Assembly (NCBI GenBank): GCA_002325375.1
Contig: DCRZ01000009.1
Location: 416,661-480,660, forward strand
Source of the DNA: Rhodospirillaceae bacterium UBA1479
GTDB taxonomy: Bacteria > Pseudomonadota > Alphaproteobacteria > Rhodospirillales > Casp-alpha2
Direction: 5' to 3'
Length of the DNA: 64,000 bases
Under the pieces are notes generated by a model. It saw only the letters and a list, made by a program, of their open reading frames with translations, was not told where the DNA came from and ran no database searches. Positions 23,874 to 32,417 of this stretch are shown piece by piece; position 1 is the stretch's first letter, and every line of letters starts with the position of its first letter. The position numbers and the translations under genes were made by a program.

Positions 23874-24872
23874 TCAGCCGCCGGTGACGCTCATGTGGCG
23901 GCTTACGGCCGGGCCGTCGCCGCGCCGTTCGATGACGAAATCGTGGCCCTTGGGCTTGCGGCCGATGGCTTCGTCGATGGCGGTTTCCAGCAATTCGTCG
24001 CCCTCGGACGCGCGCAAGGGTGCCCGCAGGTCGGCGGCGTCGTCCTGGCCCAGGCACATGTACAGCGTGCCCGTGCAGGTCAGGCGCACGCGGTTGCAGC
24101 CTTCGCAGAAATTATGGGTCAGCGGCGTGATGAAGCCGAGCTTTTGGCCCGTTTCCTCGACCTGGGTATAGCGCGCCGGGCCGCCGGTCTTGAACGGAAT
24201 GTCGGTTAGGGTCCAGGTCTTCTCCAGGCGCTCGCGCACCTTGGACAGGGGCAGGTACTGGTCCGTGCGGTCCTGGTCGATCTCGCCGAGCGGCATGGTT
24301 TCGATCAGGGTCATGTCGAAGGCGTTCTCACCGCAATATTCGATCATGCGGTCCAGTTCGTCCTCGTTGAAGTTCTTCAGCGCCACCGTGTTGATCTTCA
24401 CGTGCAGGCCGGCCTTGCGGGCCGCGTCGATGCCGTCCAGCACCTTGTCCAGCTTGCCCCAACGGGTGATCGCCTCGAACCGGTCGGGATCGAGGGTGTC
24501 GAGCGAAACATTGATGCGCCGCACCCCGGCGTCGACCAACTCGTCCGCGAAGCGCGCCAGCTGGGAGCCGTTGGAGGTCAAGGTCAGTTCCTCCAGATCG
24601 CCGGTCTTCAGATGGCGGCCGAGGGAGCGGATCAGCGACATGATGTTGCGGCGGACCAGGGGTTCGCCCCCGGTCAGGCGCAGCTTCTTCACGCCCTTGC
24701 GCACGAAGGCGGAACACAGGCGGTCGAGTTCCTCCAGCGACAGGATTTCCGCCTTGGGCAGGAAGGTCATGTCTTCCGCCATGCAGTACACGCAGCGGAA
24801 ATCGCAGCGGTCCGTGACGGAAACGCGGAGGTAGCTTACCGCCCGTCCGAAGGGGTCAATCATGCTGGTCAT
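23874..24872 (-). CDS. moaA: GTP 3',8-cyclase MoaA
   Basis: The 332-residue radical SAM enzyme catalyses the first step of molybdenum cofactor synthesis, turning GTP into 3',8-cyclo-7,8-dihydro-GTP. The N-terminal SAM cluster motif is CDFRCVYC; the second cluster is ligated by Cys residues in CEGCNRVRLTCTGTLYMC. Other landmarks are LRLTGGEPLVR, SLDTLDPDRFEAITRWG and the C-terminal Gly-Gly, which is required for activity. It lies next to formate dehydrogenase genes, enzymes that need the cofactor. The 194-base gap before the ferredoxin-like gene probably holds its own promoter. Confidence 0.95.
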   Translation of the reverse strand: MTSMIDPFGRAVSYLRVSVTDRCDFRCVYCMAEDMTFLPKAEILSLEELDRLCSAFVRKGVKKLRLTGGEPLVRRNIMSLIRSLGRHLKTGDLEELTLTSNGSQLARFADELVDAGVRRINVSLDTLDPDRFEAITRWGKLDKVLDGIDAARKAGLHVKINTVALKNFNEDELDRMIEYCGENAFDMTLIETMPLGEIDQDRTDQYLPLSKVRERLEKTWTLTDIPFKTGGPARYTQVEETGQKLGFITPLTHNFCEGCNRVRLTCTGTLYMCLGQDDAADLRAPLRASEGDELLETAIDEAIGRKPKGHDFVIERRGDGPAVSRHMSVTGG

Positions 24873-25066
24873 GGGTCAGCTCAGTTGCATCCTCAAGATC
24901 GTGTGATGGCCCGGTTTCGGGCCGCCGCCGGTGGTTCGTATCCCGGCCGCCGTTATTCCGTTTAGTCATATCGCTATAAAGATAGTAAGGCCTGGCACCC
25001 TTGTCGCCTCAAATTTTCATGAGGAATTCCGCAGAATGGAAAGATGCCGGCGGTGCGAAATCCCAT

Positions 25067-27178
25067 TCAGCCCTCTTTGTCCGTCTCTGGTGTCAGCCCT
25101 TTTGCCCGCATGTCGGCTTCCGCCGCCGTCCGCATTTCATCGCGTTCGCGCAGGTAGTCCTGGGTTGTGCGGGTCATGGGCTTGGGCGCGCCGGCCAGCG
25201 GGTTGGCGACCTCGAACTGCACCAGCACGCGACAGTCGTCGCACATCTTGATGCGGTCCAGCGCGGCACCCGGGAACATGGAATGGCCCTTCAGCTTGTT
25301 GGTCAGCTGGTCGATGGTGGCGCGGGTGCCATAGGGCTTGCCGCAGCGAATGCAGTGGAAGGGGTCTTCCTCCTTCTGCACGCGGGGGCTCTTGGCTTCG
25401 TCCTTGAACGACAGGCGGGGCGTCAGGGTGATGACCTTTTCCGGGCAGGTCTTGGCGCAGAGCCCGCATTGAACGCAGGCATCCTCGACGAACGACAATT
25501 GCGGTTTGTCCGGATTGTCGCGGAGCGCCCGGGCCGGGCAGGCGCCGACGCAGCTGAGGCAGAGCGTACAGCCGGCCACGTCCACGGTCACCGTGCCGAA
25601 GGGCGCACCCTTGGGCATGGCGATCTCGTCGACCTTGTTGGGCGCGCCGGCGTGCAGGGTGTCCAGCGCCAGGCGCATGATCGTCCGCTTGCGGCCCAGC
25701 GGCAGGAAATCGCCCTGCGGCATGGCGGGCAGCTTTGCCAGGGACCAGAGTGCCTCTTCGACCGCGGAAGGATCGTCCAGATGCAGATGGCGGACGCGGC
25801 CCGTGCCGTAGCCGAGCCCGTCCAGCACCGTTTCGGCGATGGCGATCTCACCTTCCTGGGCCTGGGCTTCCTCGCGCCGTTTGGGCGGCAGCAGGATCAG
25901 ACAGTGCGCGGCGCCGTAGGCGGCGGCGGACAGGATCAGATCAAGGCCGATCTGCGTCACCTCGTTGACGGCGAAGGGAATACAGTTCGCGGGCAGGCCG
26001 CGGCCCATGCGCGATATCAGGCCGATGGCTTCCTCGCCCTGGTCCGCGTCGTGGATCAGCAGCACCGGGTCCGTGCCGCCGGCCTTGGCATAGGTGCGCA
26101 GCACCGTGCGCGCGCGCTTGAACAATTCGTCGCCGAGCGGCAGGGCATAGGTCGCCGCGCCGGTCGGACAGACCGAGGCGCAGACGCCGCAGCCGCCGCA
26201 CAGGTAGGGGTCGATCTTGACCCGCTCGTTATCGGGGGTGATGGCGCCGGCCGGGCAGTTGTCGATGCAGCGCGAACAGCCGGTGATGCGGCTTCGGGAA
26301 TGGGCGCAGATCTTGGCGTCGTAATCGACATAGCGGGGTTTTTCGAATTCGCCGACCATCTCGGTCATCTCGAAGATGGCTTCGGCGACCAGGGCGGGGT
26401 TGCCGCGGTCCGGGTTGTAATAGCCGTCGCGCTTGTCCGCATGGGGGAACAGGGCGGGCCCGCCGCGCAGGTCTAAAATCAAATCGCATTCGGATGTTCC
26501 GGACTGCGGCTCGCCTTCCCATTCCAGGGCGCCGCGGCTTGACGCCTTGGCCGGGATGAAGCCCGCGATGGCGACCTGGAACGCGCCCAGGTGCCCGCCG
26601 GCGCCGGTGACTTTCCCGGCGAACACAGGGAATTCCATGACCGCCGGCGGCGGCACGTCCTTGGCCCCTTCCAGGACCAGGGTGACGTTCAATCGCCCGG
26701 CGAGCTTGCGCGCCGCCGCGACCGCGTCCTCGCCCTTCCCCAAAACCAACGTCACGCCGTCGGATTTCATGGAGACGGAGCGCGCACCGGCCAAATCCAT
26801 GGCCGCTTCGTTCAAAAGGGAGGCCATCTTGGCCGTCAGGTTGGTGGAGGCCTTCTTGTCCTGGGCCGCATCGGACCAGCCCGCCTTTTCGCGGATGTTG
26901 GTGAAGGCAATGGCGGGGGGCGTGTCCATTTCGTCGAGGGTTTCCAGGAACAGCGGCGCTTCCTGGGTGCAGGCGACCAGCAGGGTTTCCCCCGCCTGGC
27001 CGGCAATGCCGGCGACGCGCTGGAATTCCTCGGCTTGGCGGCGGCACAGATGGGTCGCGACCTTCAGGTCCCCGTCGTCGCCGGTTCCCTGGCCGCAGGC
27101 CTTTGCCAGCGCCTTGCCGTCGATCGACATGGTGCCTTCACAGTCGCAGACGAGGACGTGCTTCTCATTGAGCTTCAT
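25067..27178 (-). CDS. Multi-cluster 4Fe-4S ferredoxin-type protein of the formate dehydrogenase locus
   Basis: The 703-residue cytoplasmic protein carries several ferredoxin motifs: CSRCIDNCP and CGGCGVCASVCP in the middle, CTLCLSCVGACP and CVQCGLCAKTCP later, then CIRCGKPYG and CDDCR near the C-terminus, predicting at least four [4Fe-4S] clusters plus a Cys pair site. The N-terminal third (VLVCDCEGTM, HLCRRQAEEF, LLVACTQEAP) resembles the Cys-containing domain of electron-bifurcating or HdrA-like accessory proteins. Homologues are conserved beside DUF3305/DUF3306/TorD formate dehydrogenase genes. It probably feeds or receives electrons for assembly or activity of the enzyme; the exact role is not known. 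Confidence 0.85.
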   Translation of the reverse strand: MKLNEKHVLVCDCEGTMSIDGKALAKACGQGTGDDGDLKVATHLCRRQAEEFQRVAGIAGQAGETLLVACTQEAPLFLETLDEMDTPPAIAFTNIREKAGWSDAAQDKKASTNLTAKMASLLNEAAMDLAGARSVSMKSDGVTLVLGKGEDAVAAARKLAGRLNVTLVLEGAKDVPPPAVMEFPVFAGKVTGAGGHLGAFQVAIAGFIPAKASSRGALEWEGEPQSGTSECDLILDLRGGPALFPHADKRDGYYNPDRGNPALVAEAIFEMTEMVGEFEKPRYVDYDAKICAHSRSRITGCSRCIDNCPAGAITPDNERVKIDPYLCGGCGVCASVCPTGAATYALPLGDELFKRARTVLRTYAKAGGTDPVLLIHDADQGEEAIGLISRMGRGLPANCIPFAVNEVTQIGLDLILSAAAYGAAHCLILLPPKRREEAQAQEGEIAIAETVLDGLGYGTGRVRHLHLDDPSAVEEALWSLAKLPAMPQGDFLPLGRKRTIMRLALDTLHAGAPNKVDEIAMPKGAPFGTVTVDVAGCTLCLSCVGACPARALRDNPDKPQLSFVEDACVQCGLCAKTCPEKVITLTPRLSFKDEAKSPRVQKEEDPFHCIRCGKPYGTRATIDQLTNKLKGHSMFPGAALDRIKMCDDCRVLVQFEVANPLAGAPKPMTRTTQDYLRERDEMRTAAEADMRAKGLTPETDKEG

Positions 27179-27393
27179 AAGACCGATGCTTCCCTATCCG
27201 GCGCCCTTCTGGTGACGCTCGTGCGTTCGAACATGTATTTTGTTTAGGCTATTTTACAGAGAATAAAAACGGTGTGCGAGTAGGGGTATTCGCCCCTTCT
27301 GTTTGGCCGTTTACATTCCAAATCCCAGACCCTAACTATGTGGGGACCGCCGGGCGCAATAAAAAGCCCCGGAAAGGGAGGAAAAGGCAGGCA

Positions 27394-27696
27394 ATGGCAA
27401 ACAGTACCCCATCCGGCAAGAACGGACTTTCCGTCGATGACTTCATGCTGGCCGCCCAGCGCGGCGACCGCGACACCCTGCAACAGGCGTTGGACGCGGG
27501 TATGAAGGTCGATACCATCGACGCGCACGGCAATTCGGCGCTGATGTACGCGGCGGCGGCCGGTCAGGCCAAGACCTGCCAATGGCTGATCGACCAGGGC
27601 ATCGACAAGGCGACCGTCAACAACTGGGGCCTGGGCGTGCGCGACTGGTCGAAATGGTCGTCCAATGCCGACGATATCCGCAAGCTCGTCTACTGA
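27394..27696 (+). CDS. Small ankyrin-repeat protein
   Basis: The 100-residue protein contains about two ankyrin repeats: DDFMLAAQRGDRDTLQQALDAGMKVD and HGNSALMYAAAAGQAKTCQWLIDQGID (cited in part: SALMYAAAAGQ). ATG 27394 follows GGGAGGAAAAGG; the longer frame upstream is unlikely to be translated. The C-terminal VNNWGLGVRDWSKWSSNADD is not repeat-like. Ankyrin proteins mediate protein contacts; the partner is unknown. A TetR-type gene follows 23 bases later. Confidence 0.8.
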   Translation: MANSTPSGKNGLSVDDFMLAAQRGDRDTLQQALDAGMKVDTIDAHGNSALMYAAAAGQAKTCQWLIDQGIDKATVNNWGLGVRDWSKWSSNADDIRKLVY

Positions 27697-27719
27697 CCCA
27701 ACTTCGACGGGAGGCGCCC

Positions 27720-28337
27720 ATGGCGGCACCCCGACGGAAACCCGCCACACCGAAGACCGCCACGGCCTCGCCATCGGCGGATGCGATCCTTGACCGCGCG
27801 CTGACCCTGGCCGATGGGGCAGGGTGGGACGCGCTCAGCCTGAGCGCCCTGGCGGCCGATCTGGGCCTGCCCCCGGCGGACCTTGCCCGTCATTTCCGCG
27901 ACAAGGACGCCCTGGCCAATGCCTGGTTCGCCCGGGCGCGGGACGCCATGCTGGCGGCCCCGCCCCGGGGGTTCGCGCGGCAACCGGTCAGGGATCGGCT
28001 GAACATCCTATTGCTGCGTTGGTTCGATGCCTTGGCGCCCCACCGGGCCGTCACGGCCCAGATGCTGGCGGGCAAGCTGTGGCCGTTCCATCCGCACCAT
28101 TACGTGCCGATGGTGTTCGACCTGTCGCGGCTGATCCAATGGCTGCGCGACGCGGCGGGCATGGGGGCAATGGGACGACGGCGGCAGATCGAGGAAATCG
28201 GCCTGACCCTGCTGTTTCTTGCCGTTTTGCGCCGCTGGTGCCGCGACGAAAGCCGGGGGCAGGCGGAGACCAAGGCGTATCTGGCGGCCCGCCTGGCCCG
28301 CGCCGACGCCTTGGCGGCGCGGTGGTTCCGGGGCTAG
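27720..28337 (+). CDS. TetR-like/COQ9-like helical regulator protein
   Basis: The 205-residue protein has an N-terminal TetR-type helix-turn-helix (ADAILDRALTLADGAGWDALSL, then LAADLGLPPADLARHFRDKDALANAWFARA). The C-terminal part resembles COQ9-type TetR proteins in length and in LRRWCRDES, but the sequence alone does not decide between a repressor and a COQ9-like lipid-binding protein. ATG 27720 follows GGGAGG at good spacing. It is probably cotranscribed with the ankyrin gene. Confidence 0.75.
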   Translation: MAAPRRKPATPKTATASPSADAILDRALTLADGAGWDALSLSALAADLGLPPADLARHFRDKDALANAWFARARDAMLAAPPRGFARQPVRDRLNILLLRWFDALAPHRAVTAQMLAGKLWPFHPHHYVPMVFDLSRLIQWLRDAAGMGAMGRRRQIEEIGLTLLFLAVLRRWCRDESRGQAETKAYLAARLARADALAARWFRG

Positions 28338-28468
28338 GCCACGATGCTCTGTAAACAAGTGCCGGCGGGGAAAAGGTGCTTGTCCCATGGGGAGGCTTGC
28401 ACGGCCTTGGCGGGGCGGCCAGGATTGTCGGAACATCCTTAACTGCGCATGTGACGGAGACCCGATCC

Positions 28469-29122
28469 ATGAAGCTTCACGCCGATCTTTCCCGGCCGGC
28501 CATCGTCGATTCCACATCTCTTGCATGGGTACCGTCGCCCTCGCCCGGCGTCGCGCGCCGCATGCTGGAGCGTGACGGCGACGAGGTCGCCCGCGCGACC
28601 AGCATCGTCCGCTATGCCCCCGGGTCCGAATTTCCCACCCACCGCCACGGCGGCGGTGAGGAGTTCATGGTGCTGGACGGCGTGTTTTCCGACGAGCACG
28701 GCGACTTTCCCGCCGGCACCTATGTGCGCAATCCCGTCGGCTCAAGCCACGCGCCCCGGACCGCGCCCGGTTGCACCATCTTCGTCAAACTGCGCCAGAT
28801 GGACCCGGACGACCAGACCCAGGTGGCCATCGACACCAAGGCGGGCGATTGGGTGGCCGGTGACATGCCGGGTCTGTTTCGCATGCCGCTCTATGAATTC
28901 GGGGCGGAGCGCGTGTGGCTGACCAAGATGGGAGCGGGCTGCGCCGCCGCGCCCCACAGCCATCCCGGCGGCGAGGAGGTCCTGGTTCTCGAGGGCAGTG
29001 TCGAGGACGAGAACGGCATTCACGGCAAGGGCACCTGGTTCCGACTGCCGCCCGGCAGTTTTCATTCGCCGCGCACGGATGACGGCTGTTTGCTCTGGGT
29101 CAAGCAGGGCCATCTGGGGTAG
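28469..29122 (+). CDS. Double cupin-domain protein (ChrR-like)
   Basis: The 217-residue protein contains two cupin barrels. In the first, SEFPTHRHGGGEEFMVLDGVFSDEHGDFPAG (metal His in THRHGGGEE) is typical of ChrR C-terminal cupins; the second has APHSHPGGEEVLVLEGSVEDENG with the equivalent His/Glu set. PGSFHSPRTDDGCLLWVK matches the ChrR-type ending. It lacks the N-terminal zinc anti-sigma domain, so it is not an anti-sigma factor by itself. ATG 28469 follows a GGAGA site. A role as metal-dependent dioxygenase or sensor is possible. Confidence 0.85.
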   Translation: MKLHADLSRPAIVDSTSLAWVPSPSPGVARRMLERDGDEVARATSIVRYAPGSEFPTHRHGGGEEFMVLDGVFSDEHGDFPAGTYVRNPVGSSHAPRTAPGCTIFVKLRQMDPDDQTQVAIDTKAGDWVAGDMPGLFRMPLYEFGAERVWLTKMGAGCAAAPHSHPGGEEVLVLEGSVEDENGIHGKGTWFRLPPGSFHSPRTDDGCLLWVKQGHLG

Positions 29123-29168
29123 CCTTCCCGTTCATGCCGATTGACGACGGAGAAGGAGTGCGCCGCCG

Positions 29169-29459
29169 ATGGCCGCCTACGTGATTGCCCAGATCGACAT
29201 CACCGATCCGGAAACCTTCAAGGAATATCAGGCCCTGGTGCCCGCGACGATCGCTGCTTACGGCGGTGAATACATCGTGCGCGGCGGCGACCAGGTTGCG
29301 CTTGAGGGCGTGGCCCCATCATCGCGCACGGTCGTCCTGCGCTTTCCCGACATGGCGGCGGCCAAGGCCTGGCACGCCTCGCCGGAATACGAAAAGCCGC
29401 TCGCCATCCGCATGGCCTCGGCGGCGGGCACGTTGTTTGTGGTCGATGGCGTCGGCTGA
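29169..29459 (+). CDS. DUF1330 family protein
   Basis: The 96-residue protein matches DUF1330: AYVIAQIDITDPETFKEYQALVPATIAAYGGEYIVRGG (in part YVIAQIDITDPETFKEY), VVLRFPDMAAAKAWHASPEYEKPLAIR. The fold is a small ferredoxin-like dimer related to antibiotic monooxygenase domains; no activity is established. It follows the cupin gene by 46 bases and has a GGAGAAGGAG site. Confidence 0.9.
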   Translation: MAAYVIAQIDITDPETFKEYQALVPATIAAYGGEYIVRGGDQVALEGVAPSSRTVVLRFPDMAAAKAWHASPEYEKPLAIRMASAAGTLFVVDGVG

Positions 29460-29469
29460 TTTTTAAAAA

Positions 29470-30102
29470 TTAACTAAAATTCAGTTGACTCATATCCGCG
29501 CCGGTCTCAATCACGTCGAGACCCCGGGCCGAGAGGTGAAACACCACGTCCTGGCGCATGGAAATGTCCATGGTTTCCTGTGCGTCCAGGCCCAGGTAGC
29601 GGCGGATTAAAGTACGCCCCGTGCCGCCGTGACAGACCACGATGACCGGCTGCGCGGGGACAAGGCTCAGGAGCCAGCCGTGGGCCCGTTCCATGACCTC
29701 CGTCAGGGTCTCGCCGCCGCCGGGCGGGCGGTGGCCCCAGGGATCGGCGTCCATGGCGCCCAGATCTGCCTCGTCGCCGGCCGTCGCAATTTCCGGGCGC
29801 GTCATGCCCTCCCAGCGGCCATAGCCCTTTTCCTTCAGCCGCTCGTCGATGGTGAAGGCGCGCGGATCAAGCCCTGCGGCGGCGCAGGCCAGGGCCGTTG
29901 TTTGTTCGCAGCGCCCGGCGGGGCTACGGTACAGGGCGAAGGGGGTAAGCGGGGCAAACCGCTCGGCGAGCAGCCGGCCGTAGGCCGCCGCCTGGGCCTG
30001 GCCCAATTCGGTGAGGACCGAATTGCCGTGACCCTGGATGCGGCCCTCGCGGTTGAATTCGGTCTGGCCGTGGCGAATCAGGATGATGTCGGGGAAAGGC
30101 AT
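29470..30102 (-). CDS. Histidine phosphatase family protein (phosphoglycerate-mutase-like)
   Basis: The 210-residue protein belongs to the histidine phosphatase superfamily. The phosphorylated His is in LIRHGQTEFNREGRIQGH, typical of cofactor-dependent phosphatases of this branch; the second pocket is VIVVCHGGTGRTLIRRYLG, and ERLKEKGYGRWEG supplies the acid residue region. ATG 30102 starts just before the first strand; longer starts add about 45 residues of poor quality. Substrate could be a sugar phosphate or nucleotide. It is a single leftward gene, divergent from fdhD. Confidence 0.88.
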   Translation of the reverse strand: MPFPDIILIRHGQTEFNREGRIQGHGNSVLTELGQAQAAAYGRLLAERFAPLTPFALYRSPAGRCEQTTALACAAAGLDPRAFTIDERLKEKGYGRWEGMTRPEIATAGDEADLGAMDADPWGHRPPGGGETLTEVMERAHGWLLSLVPAQPVIVVCHGGTGRTLIRRYLGLDAQETMDISMRQDVVFHLSARGLDVIETGADMSQLNFS

Positions 30103-30334
30103 GGGCGGGCTCTGGAGCGGGGCTGGGATTGAGATGGAATTTCTCATAGCAGGAAACGTCGAGATTGCCGAGACGTCCGGCCCCTTGATTTCTTGACCCT
30201 TGCCGCCGACACTCGCGATCCCCATGTTTTGGGGCATTCGTGACCCCGGCGATCAAGACCGGCGGCGCGGGCGGGCCTGCGGTTATGGGCTGTCCGGTTG
30301 CTTCCGGCAGGGACCGGTTTTGGGAGAACAAGGC

Positions 30335-31270
30335 GTGAGCCAAAGCGACAACGATTCCGGTGCGTCGGGCGGCAGCCCATTGACGGCCGTCTATGCGGAT
30401 GGCGTGGGCGAGCTTGTCGTCAAGCCGAACCCGGACGATCCGCGCCTGACCGAAAAGGTGCCCGGCATCGATCAGGACGGCTCAGCCGTGATCGCCTCGG
30501 TCACCGTGGAACGCCCTCTGACCCTGTTCCTCAACGGCCGCGAGATCGTCACCATGATGACGATCTGCGATTATCCGGAGTATCTCGCCGTCGGCTATCT
30601 GGTGAACCAGAACATGCTGCGCCCCGACGATGTGGTCACGGCGGTGGAATTCGACGACGACCTGGAAGTCGTCGTCGTGCGCACGGAGCGCGAAACGGAT
30701 TTCGAGGAAAAGCTGAAGAAGAAGACCCTGACCTCCGGCTGTGCCCAGGGCACGGTGTTCGGCGACGTCATGGAGAAGTTCGAAAGCGTGAAGCTGGCCG
30801 AGAGCGCGATTATCAAGACGTCCTGGCTGTTCGCCCTGATGAAGAAGATCAACACGGCGCCGAGCCTCTATCTGGAAGCGGGCGCCATCCACGGTTGCGT
30901 GCTGTGCAAGGACGACCGCCCGCTGCTGTACATGGAGGACGTCGGCCGCCACAACGCCGTAGACAAGATCGCCGGCTTCATGTTCCTGCACGGCTGGACG
31001 GGGCGCGACAAGATCTTCTACACCACCGGGCGGCTGACCAGTGAGATGGTCATCAAGACCGTGCAGATGGAAATCCCCATTCTGGTGTCCCGCTCGGGCT
31101 TTACGGCCTGGGGCGTGGATCTGGCCAATCAGGTCGGCCTGACCCTGATCGGTCGGGCCAAGGGCCGGCGTTTCATTGCCTTGGCCGGCCAGGACCGCAT
31201 CGAATTCAATGCTGAGCACGGCGAGGCGGCGGACGAGCCCCTGGAACTGCGCCGCAAGGGCAGCCGATGA
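30335..31270 (+). CDS. fdhD: Formate dehydrogenase accessory sulfurtransferase FdhD
   Basis: The 311-residue protein passes sulfur to the molybdenum cofactor to activate formate dehydrogenases. Family segments are clear: LTLFLNGREIVTMMTICDYPEYLAVGYL, EDVGRHNAVDKIAGF, and LVSRSGFTAWGVDLANQVGLTLIGRAKG. At the position of the E. coli sulfur-carrying pair (CGVCG) it has SGCAQGT, with only one Cys; a Cys pair appears instead at HGCVLCKDD, about 60 residues later. GTG 30335 is chosen because GGGAGAACAAGG lies just upstream. Its stop overlaps the start of mobA by four bases. Confidence 0.93.
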   Translation: MSQSDNDSGASGGSPLTAVYADGVGELVVKPNPDDPRLTEKVPGIDQDGSAVIASVTVERPLTLFLNGREIVTMMTICDYPEYLAVGYLVNQNMLRPDDVVTAVEFDDDLEVVVVRTERETDFEEKLKKKTLTSGCAQGTVFGDVMEKFESVKLAESAIIKTSWLFALMKKINTAPSLYLEAGAIHGCVLCKDDRPLLYMEDVGRHNAVDKIAGFMFLHGWTGRDKIFYTTGRLTSEMVIKTVQMEIPILVSRSGFTAWGVDLANQVGLTLIGRAKGRRFIALAGQDRIEFNAEHGEAADEPLELRRKGSR

Positions 31271-31893
31271 CGGCGCCCGTTGATACGGTCGGCGTGTTGT
31301 TGGCCGGCGGCCTGGCGCGGCGCATGGGCGGCGGCGACAAGCCGCTGCGCACGCTCGGCGGCAAGCCGATCCTGGATCATGTGGTGACGCGGGCCCGGCC
31401 GCAGGTCCGGGACCTGTTGCTCAACGTCAACGGCGATCCGGCGCGCTTCGCGGCTTATGGCCTGCCGACGGCGGTGGATGTGATCGACGGCCATGCCGGA
31501 CCGCTGGCGGGTGTTCTGACGGGCATGGAATGGGCGCGGAAAACCCATCCCGGCGCGACGTGGCTGGCGTCCTTCGCCACCGACGCGCCGTTCTTTCCGG
31601 AAACCCTGGTCCGGCGGCTGCATCAGGCGGTCGTCGACGGTGAAGCGGAGATGGCTTGCGCCCAATCCGGGGACCGCACCCATCCCGTTTTCGCCCTTTG
31701 GCCGGTGTCGTTGGCCGACGACCTGCGTGCCGCGATGACGCAAGAAGACATGCGCAAGATCGACGCTTGGACCGCGCGGTACCGCATCGTCCATGTCGAC
31801 TTTCCGACGGACCCGTTCGATCCTTTCTTCAACATCAACAAGCCGGAGAACCTGGCCGAGGCCGAGACCCTGTTCGCGGAGGCCGCACAATGA
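31267..31893 (+). CDS. mobA: Molybdenum cofactor guanylyltransferase MobA
   Basis: The 208-residue enzyme attaches GMP to molybdopterin, forming the bis-MGD cofactor of formate dehydrogenases. The GTP-binding start is VLLAGGLARRMGGGDKPLRTLGGKPIL; later elements are IDGHAGPLAGVLTGMEW, FATDAPFFPETLVRRL and HPVFALWPVSL, ending in NINKPENLAEAE. Overlap of start and stop codons with fdhD and with the DUF3305 gene shows tight translational coupling. The location supports dedicated cofactor supply for the formate dehydrogenase operon. Confidence 0.94.
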   Translation: MTAPVDTVGVLLAGGLARRMGGGDKPLRTLGGKPILDHVVTRARPQVRDLLLNVNGDPARFAAYGLPTAVDVIDGHAGPLAGVLTGMEWARKTHPGATWLASFATDAPFFPETLVRRLHQAVVDGEAEMACAQSGDRTHPVFALWPVSLADDLRAAMTQEDMRKIDAWTARYRIVHVDFPTDPFDPFFNINKPENLAEAETLFAEAAQ

Positions 31894-32417
31894 GCCGCCG
31901 CCAAACGGTCATGCTCGGCGTCATCATCGAACGCCGGGCAATCGACAACCCGTGGCAGGATTACACTTTCCACCCGGTCGCCGTGGTTCCCGGCATGCCG
32001 GCCATGGAGGAGGGGGACGGTTGGCGCCTGATCCGCGAGGGCGAGGGCTGGACCCATTTCCATGCCGCGACCCTGGAATTGGAACTGTTCGCCGGGGAAA
32101 CCGAGGGCTACAAGGCCAACCTCAGCAACTTCCAGCCACACGTCTACGTCGTGCTGGCTCCGGGTGAAGAGGCCGAGGACGAAGAAGTCGTGCCGAAGCT
32201 GGTCACCGCCTGTCCCTACGAGGCGGAAAGCTATATGGAAGATTCGGAGATGATCGTCGAAGGCGTGCCCATGCCGGACGAACTGGCGGCTTGGCTCGGC
32301 GCTTTCGTCGATACCTTTCATGTTGAAGAAGAATTCGTCAAACGCAAGCGCAACAAGGCCTATGATCCGCGCAAGGGCGGGTTTCGCCCCCGGCCCCTGG
32401 TGGAGTCCGATGAATGA
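31890..32417 (+). CDS. DUF3305 protein, formate dehydrogenase locus
   Basis: The 175-residue cytoplasmic protein matches DUF3305: MLGVIIERRAIDNPWQDYTFHPVAVVPG, LELELFAGETEGYKANLSNFQPHVYVVL, and LVTACPYEAESYMEDSEMIVEGVPMP, ending with FVKRKRNKAYDPRKGG. Members are nearly always encoded beside respiratory formate dehydrogenases and probably act in their assembly, although no mechanism is established. It starts at ATG 31890, overlapping the mobA stop, and its own stop overlaps the next start. Confidence 0.92.
   Translation: MSRRQTVMLGVIIERRAIDNPWQDYTFHPVAVVPGMPAMEEGDGWRLIREGEGWTHFHAATLELELFAGETEGYKANLSNFQPHVYVVLAPGEEAEDEEVVPKLVTACPYEAESYMEDSEMIVEGVPMPDELAAWLGAFVDTFHVEEEFVKRKRNKAYDPRKGGFRPRPLVESDE

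Noticed and set aside
27274..27393. N-terminal extension of the ankyrin protein
   Set aside because: The added 40 residues look like untranslated leader and a clear ribosome site precedes ATG 27394.
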